Below are positions 42,262 to 56,613 of a stretch of DNA of 64,000 nt, in pieces. Both the position numbers and the translations under genes were made by a program. The stretch is taken from NCBI GenBank assembly GCA_019188255.1, contig JAETXT010000008.1, forward strand, positions 3,348,001 to 3,412,000, written 5' to 3'. Origin of the DNA: Verticillium longisporum. Its lineage: Eukaryota > Ascomycota > Sordariomycetes > Glomerellales > Plectosphaerellaceae. Below the pieces are notes generated by a model. The model saw only the letters and a list, made by a program, of their open reading frames with translations. It had not been told where the DNA came from and searched no databases. Numbering within the stretch: position 1 is the first letter of the stretch; each line of letters opens with the position of its first letter.

Positions 42262-44496
42262 TCAATAGTCTGGTTCTTCTCCTTGGCCAGTAGCGCCTTG
42301 ATACCGCATCTCCAGCACCCATTTATCGTCGAAGTCGATACCTCTTCGAAGCTTTGTTCCAGCCTTCTTCCATACAGCTGCGCCAAGGCCAATGTCAATG
42401 ATGAAGAGCTTCCAGTCATCATTGTCCGCCGCGGGAGCAGACAGGCTCTTGGGATTGCCTTCTTCGCTGGGACGCAGAGGCGGGGCCATGGCTTCGAGAA
42501 GTCCGCGCTTCGGTGCGCCCATGGCGACGACGTACCGGGGCTTGACGTATAGCCGCCCTCCATCAATGATGCTCACCTTGCCAGTCGAAGGATCGATGCC
42601 CGTCGGAACGTCAACGGCGAGAGTGAACGCTTCATTACGGTTGGCCCACTCTATGAGCTCATAGACAGTGGCTTGGTCGCCGGTCCGCAGCTCCTCAAAT
42701 GAGATTGCTAAACCGAGCAGCGCGTCTATAATTAGAGTAACCGTTGCTGAGGATGAGTGCGACGTTTTACGCAACTGCTCAAAGAGCTCAATCTTGTTAT
42801 GAATGCGGCCGCCAAGGTTCTTGAAAATTCGGACTTGTTGGCGCATGTCTTCGAGCAGATCACGCTCTCGCTCAATGCCCACAACACAGACAAGAACACT
42901 GACCCCCTTATTGCCAAGGTGGCGAGCGGCAGCGACTGCACGAATGCCTGACTTGTTGTTGCCAGCAAGGACCACGATGATTGATGATGTATGACTTATC
43001 GCCGAGGCGCTTATGCCGCCGGCTCCCAGCCTGATCTGAATTGCAGGGTCGCATAATGCTGCCACGGCCACTTCAGCAATGCCGCGGCCAGCATTCTCGG
43101 TCATCATATCCTCTGTAAGGCCGATTTCGTTCGCAGCGATATTCTCGAGGTTGAGCATTTGCAAAGCCGAAACTGGTTCAGCTCTGCGCTGCGACGGCAC
43201 AAGGTAGAAGCCAGGCTGGGAAGCGAGGTTGGCGCGACTCGTAGGCGGGATCCCTGAAGCGCTCGCTTTCCGAGACTGTGACCTTTTACCCGCATTTGGT
43301 CTGTTACTATCCGTCCGCCGCATGCTTTGACTGCTCCTAACATCCCTTCCGCTCAACCTCTCGGGCCCCAGAGCTGCATCATCTGTCTCGCTATCCCAAA
43401 AATCGTTGGCCATTTTGGGGGTTGCGGCGGGGATATCGAGTACATTCTCGGTGTGGTGGTAGTTCTTTCCCCGGCGGTTCCAGGCTTAGCTTTGCGGTTG
43501 TGCGAGACGAGTCGATCGCTCTCTTCGACGAGATCGTCTTTCTGCATCTGATTGAAGATAGTCTGCTTATCAAATTTGGCCAGCTCGCCCTCAAAGTCGA
43601 ATTCACCCATCTCTTCCGTGACATCTTCAGAGGCCCACCCATTGTCTAGGACACCGTTTCCAGCCTTGCCGTTGCGCTTCAGCGCTTTGAATGGTTGGAA
43701 AGATGATGTACTTTGTAGCATAGGCGTTTGCCGCCAGCCCTTGCCGCGTCCGCCCTGCGGCAAGGAGGCTTCAAGTGATGCATCTTCGGCTGTACCGTTC
43801 TTTAGCGCCTTGTTTGGTCTGGCCCTGCGATTCCTCTTCTTTGGTGCCTGCAGTGGAGCATCTGCGGTTCCGGGAGTAGTATAATCATTCAGGTCTTGGC
43901 GATGAGACTCGTTATGAATTCTCAAGTCTTCGTGCTCAGTAGCCAAGTTAGCTTTTGTGGACTCCCGTCGTTGTACATGGCCAATGCTGGGGATGGACAG
44001 TCCACCAGGCTGCGTTGGTGGCCTTTCCAATTCCCCCATGGGAGGCGACTGTCGGCGAGACTGTGGGCGGGGTTGAGAACGAGATTGAGGTCGTGATTCC
44101 ACAGGGGTTTGGCTGCCAGATCCCGGTCTGCGCCCAAGGCTGACAATGGCAGGGTCCGTGAACGAAGGTAGAGCGGGTTGACTGAGAACTGGTGCAGGTA
44201 CGGAACTCGCACCTGGAGCCGTGAAAGTCTCGGGCGTGACCTCATCTTTGTACTCTGCCAGGTCGACGATATTGTTCGGTTCGAGAGTTAACCGCGGTAT
44301 CCATTTACTCGAACCAAGGTGAAAAACTGCAGTGATTAGCGGGATAGCCATTTGGGGATATCCTGAGCAGGGCTTAAAACACACCATTGCTAAGCACAAG
44401 ACTCTGTCCAGGTGTGACTTCGCTGACAGTGCCCTTAACCCGAACGCCGGGAGGGTCCTTGACCGTTACAAGCATCTGCAGGCCGATGAAGTCCAT
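42262..44496 (-). CDS. EDC3: EDC3, enhancer of mRNA decapping (frame broken by one base)
   Basis: Scaffold of P-bodies that stimulates the decapping enzyme Dcp1-Dcp2. Exon 1 (44385-44496) and the following exon from 44326, separated by a 58-base intron, give the LSm domain (MDFIGLQMLVTVKDPPGV to EPNNIVDLAEY). Then come a long disordered stretch rich in Ser, Pro and Arg, the FDF motif (GEFDFEGELAKFDKQTIF) that binds the helicase Dhh1, and a C-terminal YjeF_N/Rossmann-like domain (NKSGIRAVAAARHLG, DALLG, DVPTGIDPSTG). The frame changes within AKPGTAG: one base is missing at the run of four C on the plus strand (43469-43472). One added base restores GGKNYHHTENVLD and a whole 726-codon frame. Because both sides are well conserved, a sequencing slip in a homopolymer is as likely as a true null allele. 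The start ATG lies upstream of the intron. Confidence 0.9.
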
Positions 44497-45965
44497 TGTA
44501 GCTGCTGGGCGACAACGGAATTAATGGCGGACCAGCAAATGAGATCTTCAAGCTGCTGCTTTGGGATTCAAGACGTCGTTGTCGAGACGCCAAGCGGGCG
44601 ATTAGGTCCTCAGGCTGATAGAGGTGTGGAGGGAGGGATCGTAAATCTGGCGGGTGGGAATAGGGTGCCACGATCGAGGTGGTAACCTATTGCGTACTGT
44701 GGAAGTTGGAGAAGCTGGCCAACGCATAGGCAAGGTGGTCGATGGCTGTAGACACTGAGGATGGGACAGGTCGGCGGATTATAGGATTGGTCCGGGGCAA
44801 GAAGCGCTGAGGATGCAAAGGAAGTGTTTAATCTTTCTGCGTCGGTAGTCCCCCGCCACTACAGAAAGATGGCACTTTCCTTTTCCTTATCGATAAGCGA
44901 CCCAGCGCAGCTGAGCCGCGGTGTTGCACTAAAAACCTACCTTAGGTGAGGTTTCGTTGTGCAGGTCCAAGCCGAGCTCAGTCTGGTATAGCAAGAAGGC
45001 TATTAATGGTTATGTTGTAGCATATCAGAAAACCTCCAAAGTATGATTTGCAGGCAGGGCAAACGACATGGCTGTGATACTCGGCGCTCGTGGGTTGTGG
45101 ACACACGATGTACTCGGAGTTGCATTTTCATCACTGCAATCAGCGGAGCCTAAAGAAAGCGCCAGGCAGGTGCTTGCGAGCGAAGTCTTCGTGAACTTGG
45201 TCATGCTTTGACTTCAAGGTTACTGTTCTGGCTGGAACTGGGAGCCGGCCATGGCGTGTATCTCCCCTGGACGGACAGGGCAGGTGGTTTACAAGTCAAT
45301 TAATTCGACACAGGATAGAGCCTGAATGTGTCTCGTACGATAGGTGATCAGATTAATGTCAAGAATTTCCTAGCAAAACAATATCGATCTTTGGACCAAG
45401 AGGCAAACAGCTGGAACATACTAGTAGATACCTACTCCGATAGATAGGTACCTAGGCAGGTGCTAGCTACGTATCGTAATGCGTGGCCAGCCGGGTGCCT
45501 GGATGTTTGGGCAAGGGTGGAATACGTTGGAAGCTTCTGTGACCGCCATTTCATTGGAGCTTGGGCCTTCTCTGATGTCTTACATAATTTAGGCCCCAGC
45601 TGCATCAACCTTGTTCCGCGCCTTCGTATGATCTCATTGGCCCACAATCTAGCGCCTCCCAGCAGTCGCCGTCACCTCGGAGCCTAGTCACCACCTGAAG
45701 AGTGGACAGCTCTCTCTGCAACCTATCCTGCGCCCCTTCATCAACCCTCCTTCCTTCCGCAACAAACCCAACAACCCTTCTGCCAACACCGCCACCAATA
45801 CATCGGAAGAAGAACCACAACTCCTTCCCTCTCTTCTCTGCAAAATTCCGCAGAATCGAGATACCCGTACCAATCTGCCAAGAACCTCACCAGACACTGG
45901 CACAAAACACTGTTCACGAAGATTACGGCCAAAAGCAACCCCCCGGACACGAGCAAACAGATACC
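44497..45965. other. intergenic between divergent EDC3 and CDC48
   Basis: Divergent promoter region of two housekeeping genes. GGTA/TACC words at 44937-44952 and 45426-45462. A pyrimidine-rich stretch (45714-45850) precedes the CDC48 start and probably lies in its promoter or 5' UTR. Short frames here are not supported. Confidence 0.45.
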
Positions 45966-48711
<2,746 letters not shown>

Positions 48712-49416
48712 AGATCACATTGCACGTTGCGGGAACAAACCAGATTGTATTCTAGTTTTCTTTTGCAGTCAAACATCGATGGGTTAGTCGCACGATTGCC
48801 GCTGGCGACCGGGGGGTACGGTAACGTCACTCTCTCGGCGGGATACGAAGGATAAGTGAATTGATTGATAGACAGGTAGATGTACTGCAGTTCATCCATC
48901 CGGCGATACTGAAGCATTCGTTGGCATCCTTGCATGACTGATGATAACCTGAACTAGCAAAACAGCCCCAGAGCTTTACTATGGGCGACCTGGTAGCTCC
49001 AAGCCGACATATTCCGGCCACTGCAACCAGAACTGGCTTCTTTAGAATGCAGCGCATCAAAATGATAACAAGCACATAGAGTTAGAACTTGCCTAGAGCC
49101 TTAAACCATAACAAACCTTCCCAATGCGGCATTGTCATTCTCAGGTACGGTTCTCCCTTAGCTTGCAAGAAACGCGCAGGTTTGAGCAAGGGCCTGCTTT
49201 AGCTTCTGGTACGTTGGATGTTCTGAATCTGACTTGAAGTTGCTGCATTAAGACTCGTGTAGGCCTTTGATGATATCTCCTAAAACGGAGTCCCCCAGTT
49301 GAATCCACGAGTCTCAAGGTGGCTGTTGGTAATGGCGTAGGTATGTATGGATGATGGATTTAGGAGCGGTAGGGGAAAGCAGACAGGAGACGGAAATGAT
49401 TGGGGATTTTGGAGCT
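48712..49416. other. intergenic between convergent CDC48 and SUS1
   Basis: 3' ends of two convergent genes. No gene visible; short minus-strand frames overlap the CDC48 3' end. Confidence 0.4.
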
Positions 49417-49925
49417 TCATCTCCCGTTGCTCTCTTCGATTTCACAGACAGCCTCCAGGCTCTCGCGCACGATCTTTAGCATGTCGTCTGTCACGGCGGC
49501 AGGGATGGCTAGATTAGGTGTAGCGTCAGTGGCAGCTGTACCGTTGGACTTGCTGCCGTTTGTCTTCTGATTTGCTTCGAGAGGCCGTGCGAGTGTGTCG
49601 TGACGAACGTCGTCAAGTACACGTCGCAGAAGGGCCGGAAAGGTCGTGACGTCGCCAGAGCGCAGGAGTGTCGTAGCATGCGACTGGAGTTGTGTGGGCC
49701 AATTGGTCTGGTTGGCATTCAACGAATGCAGGAGCGCATCCTGTATCCTTTGAGGTTGTCAGCGCACGTAGGAGATAAGACACCGGGAATGTCACACTTT
49801 TCGACGTGACCTTCTTTCAGGAGAAGCGTATTGATCTGAGATCTAAGGTCTGGGTCGAGCGTTGCAGCTGAGTGGACTGCCGCCGAAGGCGACACCTTAA
49901 TCGGTGTCGGGTGCGAATTCGACAT
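49417..49925 (-). CDS. SUS1: probable SUS1/ENY2 subunit of SAGA and TREX-2
   Basis: Two exons, 49798-49925 and 49417-49747, with a 50-base intron (GTGTGA..AAAG); 152 residues. Sus1 is a small all-helical protein that joins the SAGA deubiquitinase module and the TREX-2 mRNA export complex. The helical pattern fits: DLRSQINTLLLKEGHVEKIQ, then LQSHATTLLRSGDVTTFPALLRRVL, and a last helix VTDDMLKIVRESLEAVCEIEE matching the Sus1 C-terminal helix. A low-complexity insert rich in Lys, Asn, Ser and Thr (about 95-120) and an N-terminal tail (1-23) make it longer than yeast Sus1. The splice restores GHVEKIQDALLHSLN. The assignment rests on pattern only. The upstream side runs into the A/T-rich repeat block within about 100 bases of the ATG, leaving little room for a promoter. 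Confidence 0.6.
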
Positions 49926-50095
49926 GTTGATGCGATCGAAATGTTGAACTGGCGCGAAATTCAGTACATGTGCAATGTAGTAAGGGGAGGATCCAGATAT
50001 TCATCTATCCAGATATGGACTTTTAAAGATAACTAACTTACTAAAAGAACTATACTTAAGCTAAGTATATAGTGTTAGTCGGTTAGTTGGTGATA

Positions 50096-50152
50096 GTGAC
50101 CTAGCACTAGATGGCCCTGCCCTAGTCCCTCCTTAGGCACCCTCCTACTCTA
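50096..50152 (+). repeat. less-altered island, inverted partner of 53,894-53,967
   Basis: A short G/C-richer patch containing CCTAGCACTAGATGGCCC and GGCACCCTCCTAC. The reverse complement of 53,894-53,967 holds closely similar words in the same order, with one insertion. Possibly the ends of one element or two copies in opposite directions. Confidence 0.5.
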
Positions 50153-50315
50153 GCCCTTAAAATACTAGGGTAGTTTAAAGGTTAATAATATAGACTAAAG
50201 GTCTAAATTATAGCTTATTACTTATAGAATATTTAAGTATAGCTATATTTTATTATTCTATTTATAGATTTATTAATAATTATAATATATATTATAGGCG
50301 AGTATAGTATATAAT

Positions 50316-50460
50316 ATAAGGGGTTAGACGATAGGAACCTAACCCCTATTTATATTATCGCTAATATTTTAGTAATAAGCCTAAGTTTAAAAGAGAAGTT
50401 AAGGCTATACTCGATAGCCTTAATAAGTTAAAGTTAATATAATAGCTTAATGATTATTTA
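50316..50460 (-). repeat. LTR fragment, inverted
   Basis: Reverse-complement match to the repeat at about 55,865-56,005 (shared words such as CCCCTATTTATATTATCG and AAGTTAAAGTTAATATAATA), with many C-to-T type differences. Confidence 0.75.
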
Positions 50461-50840
50461 TAAATCTACTTACTTTCCTTAACCTAGGCCTTTCGCTAAA
50501 TACCTTTATATTCTTTTACTTCTATAATTTATAATTAATTAAGCTAGATAATAGATTAATTAATATATATTAGAATTTTAAAGCGAATCATTTATTATAA
50601 TAGATATTATTTTAAAGATAAGATTAAGAAGGCTTTACTATTTATATAAACCCTAATCTAGTACTTCCTCTATATTTACGAGCTCTAAATATATAGGGTA
50701 TCTAATATAAGTCTTATAATAATCAATTCTTAATTATCTACTTCTATCTTTGAATTATTACTACTTACTTAAGTTAGATATACCTATCTATTTCACTAAT
50801 TATATAAGCTATAGCTTATATACTCCTAAGAGTAGTAGAT

Positions 50841-50870
50841 CCTAGATATCCTAGATATCCTAGATATTGC
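50841..50870 (+). repeat. short tandem repeat, CCTAGATAT x3
   Basis: Three head-to-tail copies of a 9-base word within the RIP block. Confidence 0.6.
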
Positions 50871-51060
50871 TATCCTAATTATAGGGTTCCCTAGTATTAA
50901 ATTAATACTAGCTCTTCTTTTCTTTATAGATAGAATAATTATAAGAACTAATATTAAGAGCTATCGCTAGGGTTAATAGCTACTCTAATGCGCCTATAAT
51001 TCTCTAGTCTCTAGTATATTAGATCTATTCTTTTAGCCTTAAAGTAAATAACCTAATAAT

Positions 51061-51090
51061 AGGAAATAATAGGAAATAATAGGAAATAAT
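51061..51090 (+). repeat. short tandem repeat, AGGAAATAAT x3
   Basis: Three exact copies of a 10-base word. Confidence 0.8.
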
Positions 51091-51782
51091 AATTAAGAAT
51101 AAGGAAAACGTAGCTTAAACCTATTATTCCTATAAGCGTTATACCTCTAGTTCCTAGCGCCTTAGAGTAATAGAATTACCTATAAATAGCTCTCTAAGGA
51201 AATAAATTAAGTTATAATTTAAATAATAGGAATAGGCTTCTAAATTCTATTAATAAAGGAAATAAATTAGAATTTAATAATAAATAGCGCTCTTATAATT
51301 ACTAAATATATACTCTTAAGGCCTCTAAATTACTAATATATTAATAGAATATAATAGAATAATTATTAGCTTTTTATAGGAATCTAATAGAATAACTTTA
51401 AATAAATTAAATTACCCTTTAAGGAGAATAATAGAGTTAAACTACTTAAATTAAATTAAATCTATAGATCCTATTTACTTAGTATCGTTAATACTAGGCT
51501 CTATAGATCTATATATCCTATTAATAAGTTTTAATAATTCTATTCTATTTAATTTTCTTTCTCCTTATATCGATTTCTTTATTTTTCTATTAGCTAGCTT
51601 AATATATATAAATATAGTTTAAACGATTAATAAAACCCTATTAATATTACTCTTTCTTATCTTCTTTTTCTCTTATCCTAGTATTAATAATACCTCCTAA
51701 GTATAAAACCCTTATATTTAAAGCCTTAAAGCTAAAAGAGTAGCTAAATATAAGAATATTATTAATATTAATTATAAGAGCT

Positions 51783-51881
51783 TATAAAGGTATTAGGCTA
51801 AGGGCCTAGATTAGGGAAAGTAATTAGATTAATAAATTATTAATAAGCTATTATATTAACTTTAATTTATCGAGGCTATTA
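51783..51881 (+). repeat. LTR edge fragment
   Basis: Same left edge as the repeats at 55,643, 55,808 and 63,188 (TATAAAGGTAT, then GGGCCTAGATTAGGGAAAG), ending after about 100 bases at CGAGGCTATTAG. Confidence 0.75.
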
Positions 51882-52879
51882 GTAGATATCGTAATCGATA
51901 TAGGAGGTATTAGGCAATAACTAAAGGTATTACTTAATTATAGAATAAAGAGATAATAATAGATAAGAGGAAGGGAGAGATAAAAGTAATTATATCTTAA
52001 GGTAGAGATATTAGGTCGAGGAATAGGTTAAAGATTTTTATAGCCCTTAACGAGAGCTATAAAATAGTATATTTTTCGTTTAGATCGAAGGTAAATAAGT
52101 AGATGGGTAATTAAGAGGAAAGTTATAATTAATTAAGAGAAGTTCTTAGATTAATCCTAATAGAAGTAAAGCGTATCTTAGAAAATATCCATTTATAATA
52201 GTTAAGAACGTATAAATTAGATAGGAATTACTATATAAGGGGACTTATAAGTATAATTAGAATTTTATTAAGATCTAAAAACCTAAAAAATAGGTCCGGG
52301 GGGTACCCTCTATATATAATAGATTAACCCTTAGTAGCTATGCGTAGATAAGGCGCTTAGATTACCTCTAGACCTGCGGGGGAAGTAGAGTTAGATTTAA
52401 GCTTTAGCTAATAGGGTATAAGAGAACTTAAACGCTTATTATTATAGAACGGCTATATAGAATATTATAAAAATTATATTATTCTATAGTTATAATTTTT
52501 CTCTATTTTATAATATATATATTATTATAGTTTGGCTTTTATTTAAGCTACTAGAGTAGTTATAAGACTCTAACTCCTTATAATTCCTATACCCCCCTAT
52601 AAGGTAGTATATATATAGGTATATAGATATAGTAGCTTATAGTATATATAGAGGATAAAAAAAATAAAACCTTATAGTATTATTATATATAGGGAAAAAA
52701 TTAAAACCCTATAGTATAGAAAATAAATAAAAACTATATATTATATTATTATAGGAAAATCCGAAGATAAAAAACCTATTTAATACCTAATTTTAAGTAC
52801 TTTACTATATTCAGGCTACTTATAGTCTATAGGTATAGTATTTAGACTCTCTATTTATATATATCTATTTAGAGTATTA

Positions 52880-53660
52880 TATATTATCTTATTTAAGCCC
52901 TTAGTAAGTATATCTACTATATTATACTAGGTATATATATAAAAAAGCTATATTTTCTTATCTTTTAATAGATTTCGGTAATAATAGAATTACCTATCTA
53001 TATACTTGACCCTTTTATAGAATTTAGGAATTTTAGTTATTTTCTTAGCTCCTTTATTATCTATTAATAAAGTAAGTATTTTAGGTTTATTTAAACCTAG
53101 GCCTTTAGATATCTTTAAAAGAATAGAAAAAATATATAGAGCTTCTTTAGAAGCTTTATATAAGGCTATATATTTAGCTTTATAAGTAGATAAAGCTACT
53201 ACTTTTTATTTAGCTAAAACCTAGCTTATAGGGTTATTAATTCCTAAGGAATATATATCTAGAGGTAGAAGTTCTATCTTCTAATATATCGCTCTAGCTA
53301 GAGTCGCTTTACCCTATTATATTAAGGGATTTATTATAGGTATATATAAGACCTATATCTAGATATTTATTTAAATAAGCCTATATTCTATTTAAAGTAA
53401 TAAAATGCTCTTTAGAGGGGTTACTTATATATCTAGAATATCTATTTACTAAATAAGTAATATCTAGTCTACTATATAAGGCTAAATATAATAAAGTGCC
53501 TATTTCCTATTAATATTAGAGGATTTCTAAATTTTTAGCTTATAAGGAATTTAGTATTAAAGCTATTTTTAATATACTAAGCGTATCTACTACTTTTAAA
53601 TTCAATTTATTATATTTTATAAGAATTCTCTTATAATACCTTTTAGGATATATATAAAAG
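52880..53660 (-). pseudogene. Ty1/copia retrotransposon RNase H remnant
   Basis: On the minus strand decayed copia-type polyprotein sequence can still be read. Around 53,150-53,215 is VVALSTYKAKYIALYKASKEA, the RNase H motif in which the family has an ALSSTEAEY-like core. It is followed by LLIDNKGAKKITKIPKFYKR and VKYIDR (52,980-53,080), the CDN..A / H..KHID region. Many stops interrupt the frame. The changes fit C-to-T in CpA. Only the C-terminal part of the polyprotein is recognised; the ends of the element are unclear. Confidence 0.75.
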
Positions 53661-53893
53661 CCCTTCTTCTTTATTTATAATTATTTTATTACTTAAAAAG
53701 GTATTAATAAGTCCTAAATCTTTAAGACTTAATATCGTTTAAAACTTAGCTTATATAGTAGATATTATTTTAGCTATTTTAGCTATTATAATTATATTAT
53801 TAATATAATAAAGTAATATAGCCTTTAAAGGTAGTATAAATTATTAGAGGTTAAGGGTCTAAGAAGAAAGGTATTATATTAGGAAGCTATTCT

Positions 53894-53967
53894 CTAGGGC
53901 AGGAGGGTGCCTGGAACTAAGCTATAGGAGGTGCTAGGGCATAGGCCACCTAGCATTAGGTAACTAC
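53894..53967 (-). repeat. less-altered island, inverted partner of 50,096-50,152
   Basis: G/C-richer patch with AGGAGGGTGCCT and GCATAGGCCACCTAGCAT, similar in reverse complement to the island near 50.1 kb, 3.8 kb away. Confidence 0.5.
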
Positions 53968-54985
53968 TAGAAGCCCTAGGCGAATACTACTAATACCCCC
54001 CTATAGGCACTATCTAAGGCGTATTAGCTATTAAGTCTATAAGAGTCCCTATAAGTACCTCGTAATAGGCCTCTTTCCTATTCCTAGTACTCTAAAAATA
54101 TAATCTCCTAGCTAATTCGAAGCCTAGAATTAAGATAATAATAATAGCTAATTTAATTTACGTTAATAAGGCGTAATTAGCGAATAAATCCTATATATTT
54201 CTCGAGGCTAAGGCCCTTTATAAATCTATTAATAAGTATTTTAGTGGAAAGTATATAGTAAAGCTTAAAATCGCTTATAATAATATATTCCTAAACCTAT
54301 TTATATCGAATATCGATATAATAAGTATATATAATTTTAAAAGGGTTAAAGGTAATTATTAAAGTATTCTAGCTATCTATTAATAAGATAAAAGGCTTTA
54401 GAATCTATACTTTAAAGGCTACTATAATATCCTTAATTTAATTTAGAGTAATATTTATAAGAGTAAGATTAATAAATTTAGCTTCTAAGGTATTAAGAGT
54501 AATAAACTACTATTTATATAATTTCTAAGCTATAGGGCTATTAATAAAGAAGACTATATATCCTCCTATAGAAATATAATTATAGTAATTATTATATAGA
54601 GTATTATTCTTAATAAAGAGCTTAATATTAGTTTACTTATAATACTTAATTCTAAGTAAAAGGGTACTTTTAAAGTAGTAAAATATATATTTAATAGCTA
54701 TAAAGTACTTATTAATTAATCTATTATTCCCCTTATAAAGCTTTAAGATATTAAAGCTAATATTAGAGTAAGTATTATAGCTAAGATAATTAAAAGTACT
54801 TATTATCTCCTAGTATTTCTTTAATATTTAAGTATTAGGGACCTTACGTTAGGGGCATATCCGAGTATCGTGAAAGAGTTAAGTTCTAACTAAAGCTAGG
54901 CTAGCTAGGCTATTACCCTTATAAACTAAGTAGAGTGCTCCGGCCTAGGACTCTAGCGGAGTCTAAATCCGCTAGGAGCCCTAGG

Positions 54986-55093
54986 CTAGAGCACCTTCTA
55001 CTAAAGGAGGTGCCTCTAATACTACCGCCTTCCGCTAGAGTCCTAGGGCTAGAGCACCTTCTACTAAAGGAGGTGCCTCTAATACTACCGCCT
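54986..55093 (+). repeat. 63-bp minisatellite, about two copies
   Basis: A 45-base core at 54,986-55,030 recurs without change at 55,049-55,093 (period 63). The patch keeps CpA and TpG (AGCACC, GGTGCC) and is visibly richer in G/C than its surroundings. It leaves the only open frames above 60 codons in the block; their repeated peptide GSIRGTSFSRRCSS is a by-product of the repeat and not evidence of a gene. Confidence 0.8.
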
Positions 55094-55642
55094 CCTCGTG
55101 ATACCGTGTCCCTATAGTATCCGTTACTAGATCTTATTCCTATAATTAACTTATATCCCATAGTATCTATTACTAGATCTCGTTTATATAATTAAGCTTC
55201 CTACTATATCTTAGTTCGAAGTATAATTTCTTAAAGTCTATTATAATAATGCTTCTTAATTAGTATATTAGTATCTATTCTAGTATACTTCCTATTATTA
55301 GTCTATATTAGTTCGTTATCGTTATTTAGGGTATTTAGTTCTATAGGCAGAATAGTTATTCTAGTCCTAGTCTTACTCCTAGCTATAGTCGATAGCTTAG
55401 CTATAGTAGACGATAATTCTATAATAGTAAGTAGTATAGATAATAGTATAATAATAGATATTTTAGTTAATATAAATTATAGAGATAAACTCTATATTAA
55501 TAATAATGCCTTTTATTAGAATAGGGCTTATATTACTCTAATTAATAATAATTATTTAGAGTATAATCTAATTAATTATATTAATAGGACCTTTATTAAT
55601 ATATCTAAATCTATTATAGACGATAATTATATTAATAGCGAT

Positions 55643-55800
55643 ATATAAAGGTATTAGGCTAAGGGCCTAGATTAGGGAAAGTAATTAGATCGGCGAATAA
55701 TCGATAAGCTATAATATTAACTTTAACTTATTAAGGCTATCGAGTATAGCCTCGACTTCTCCTTTTAAACTTAGGCTTATCATTAAAGTATCTATAATAA
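55643..55800 (+). repeat. truncated LTR copy
   Basis: First of two head-to-tail copies: it begins with the common edge TATAAAGGTATTAGGC and runs into the second copy at about 55,801 after some 158 bases. Confidence 0.75.
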
Positions 55801-55807
55801 TACGAAT

Positions 55808-56613
55808 ATATAAAGGTATAGGGCTAAGGGCCTGGATTAGGGAAAGCAATTAGATCGGCGAATAGTCGGTAAGCTATTATATTAACTTTAACTTATCGAG
55901 GCTATTGAGTATAGCCTCGACTTCTCCTTTTAAATTAGGGCTTATCGCCGAAGTATCTACGATAATATAAATAGGGGTTCGGTTCCTAACGTCTAACTCC
56001 TTATATTACCTCCCCTTCTAGAGGTCTAGTCCCTAGAACTCGTAATACCTTCGCTAATATATCTTAGCGCTTTAACGTATTACTTCTTAGGCCTTATTCC
56101 TTAGCATAGCTATAATATAGAGCTAGGTTAGATATATTACGGAAATTATAATAATAGTAATATTAATAATAGCTTAGAAATAAGTAATAATATAGAATAA
56201 TCCTTATTACCGATTTATAGGTAATAGTTCGTCGTACCTATTTTATAAGGTTCTCTTTATTATATTTATAATTCTCCTAGATCTCGCTATCCCTAGCTTC
56301 TTTTAATAATCGGTATTCCTATAATTTATCGTATTCCCGTCTTATCTATTTAATCCTATATTTATCCTTAAATATCTTAATTATTCCGTTTAATCGCTAC
56401 GATATCGGATATTACCTTTTATTTTAACGAAATATATTTATATAATCCTTAATTAGCCTAGGCCTATAATCGCTAGCTTCCTAATATTAAAGCTAGGAAC
56501 CCCCTATATAAATATTATTTTAATAAACTCGCTTTATAGCTAGATATCGAGTATATAGCTAGATATTCTAATATTAAATATATTATCTATAAAGTTAATA
56601 AACGCGCTTATTT
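55808..56613 (+). repeat. long direct repeat, left copy (probable LTR)
   Basis: Aligns with 63,188-64,000 at an offset of exactly 7,380 bases for its first 197 positions. An extra stretch of about 36 bases in the right copy (after 63,385) then shifts the offset, and similarity goes on to the window edge. Flanks the gypsy polyprotein remains, so the pair are probably its long terminal repeats, at least 0.8 kb long. The left copy may extend beyond 56,613, up to at most about 58.2 kb. Confidence 0.75.

Noticed and set aside
54919..55161. Small repetitive protein with GSIRGTSFSRRCSS
   Set aside because: The frame exists only because the 63-base repeat is a multiple of three and free of stops; no coding evidence.
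55960..55980. TATAAATA word in the LTR as a plus-strand promoter
   Set aside because: The gypsy genes lie on the minus strand and the whole block is A/T-rich, so such words are expected by chance.
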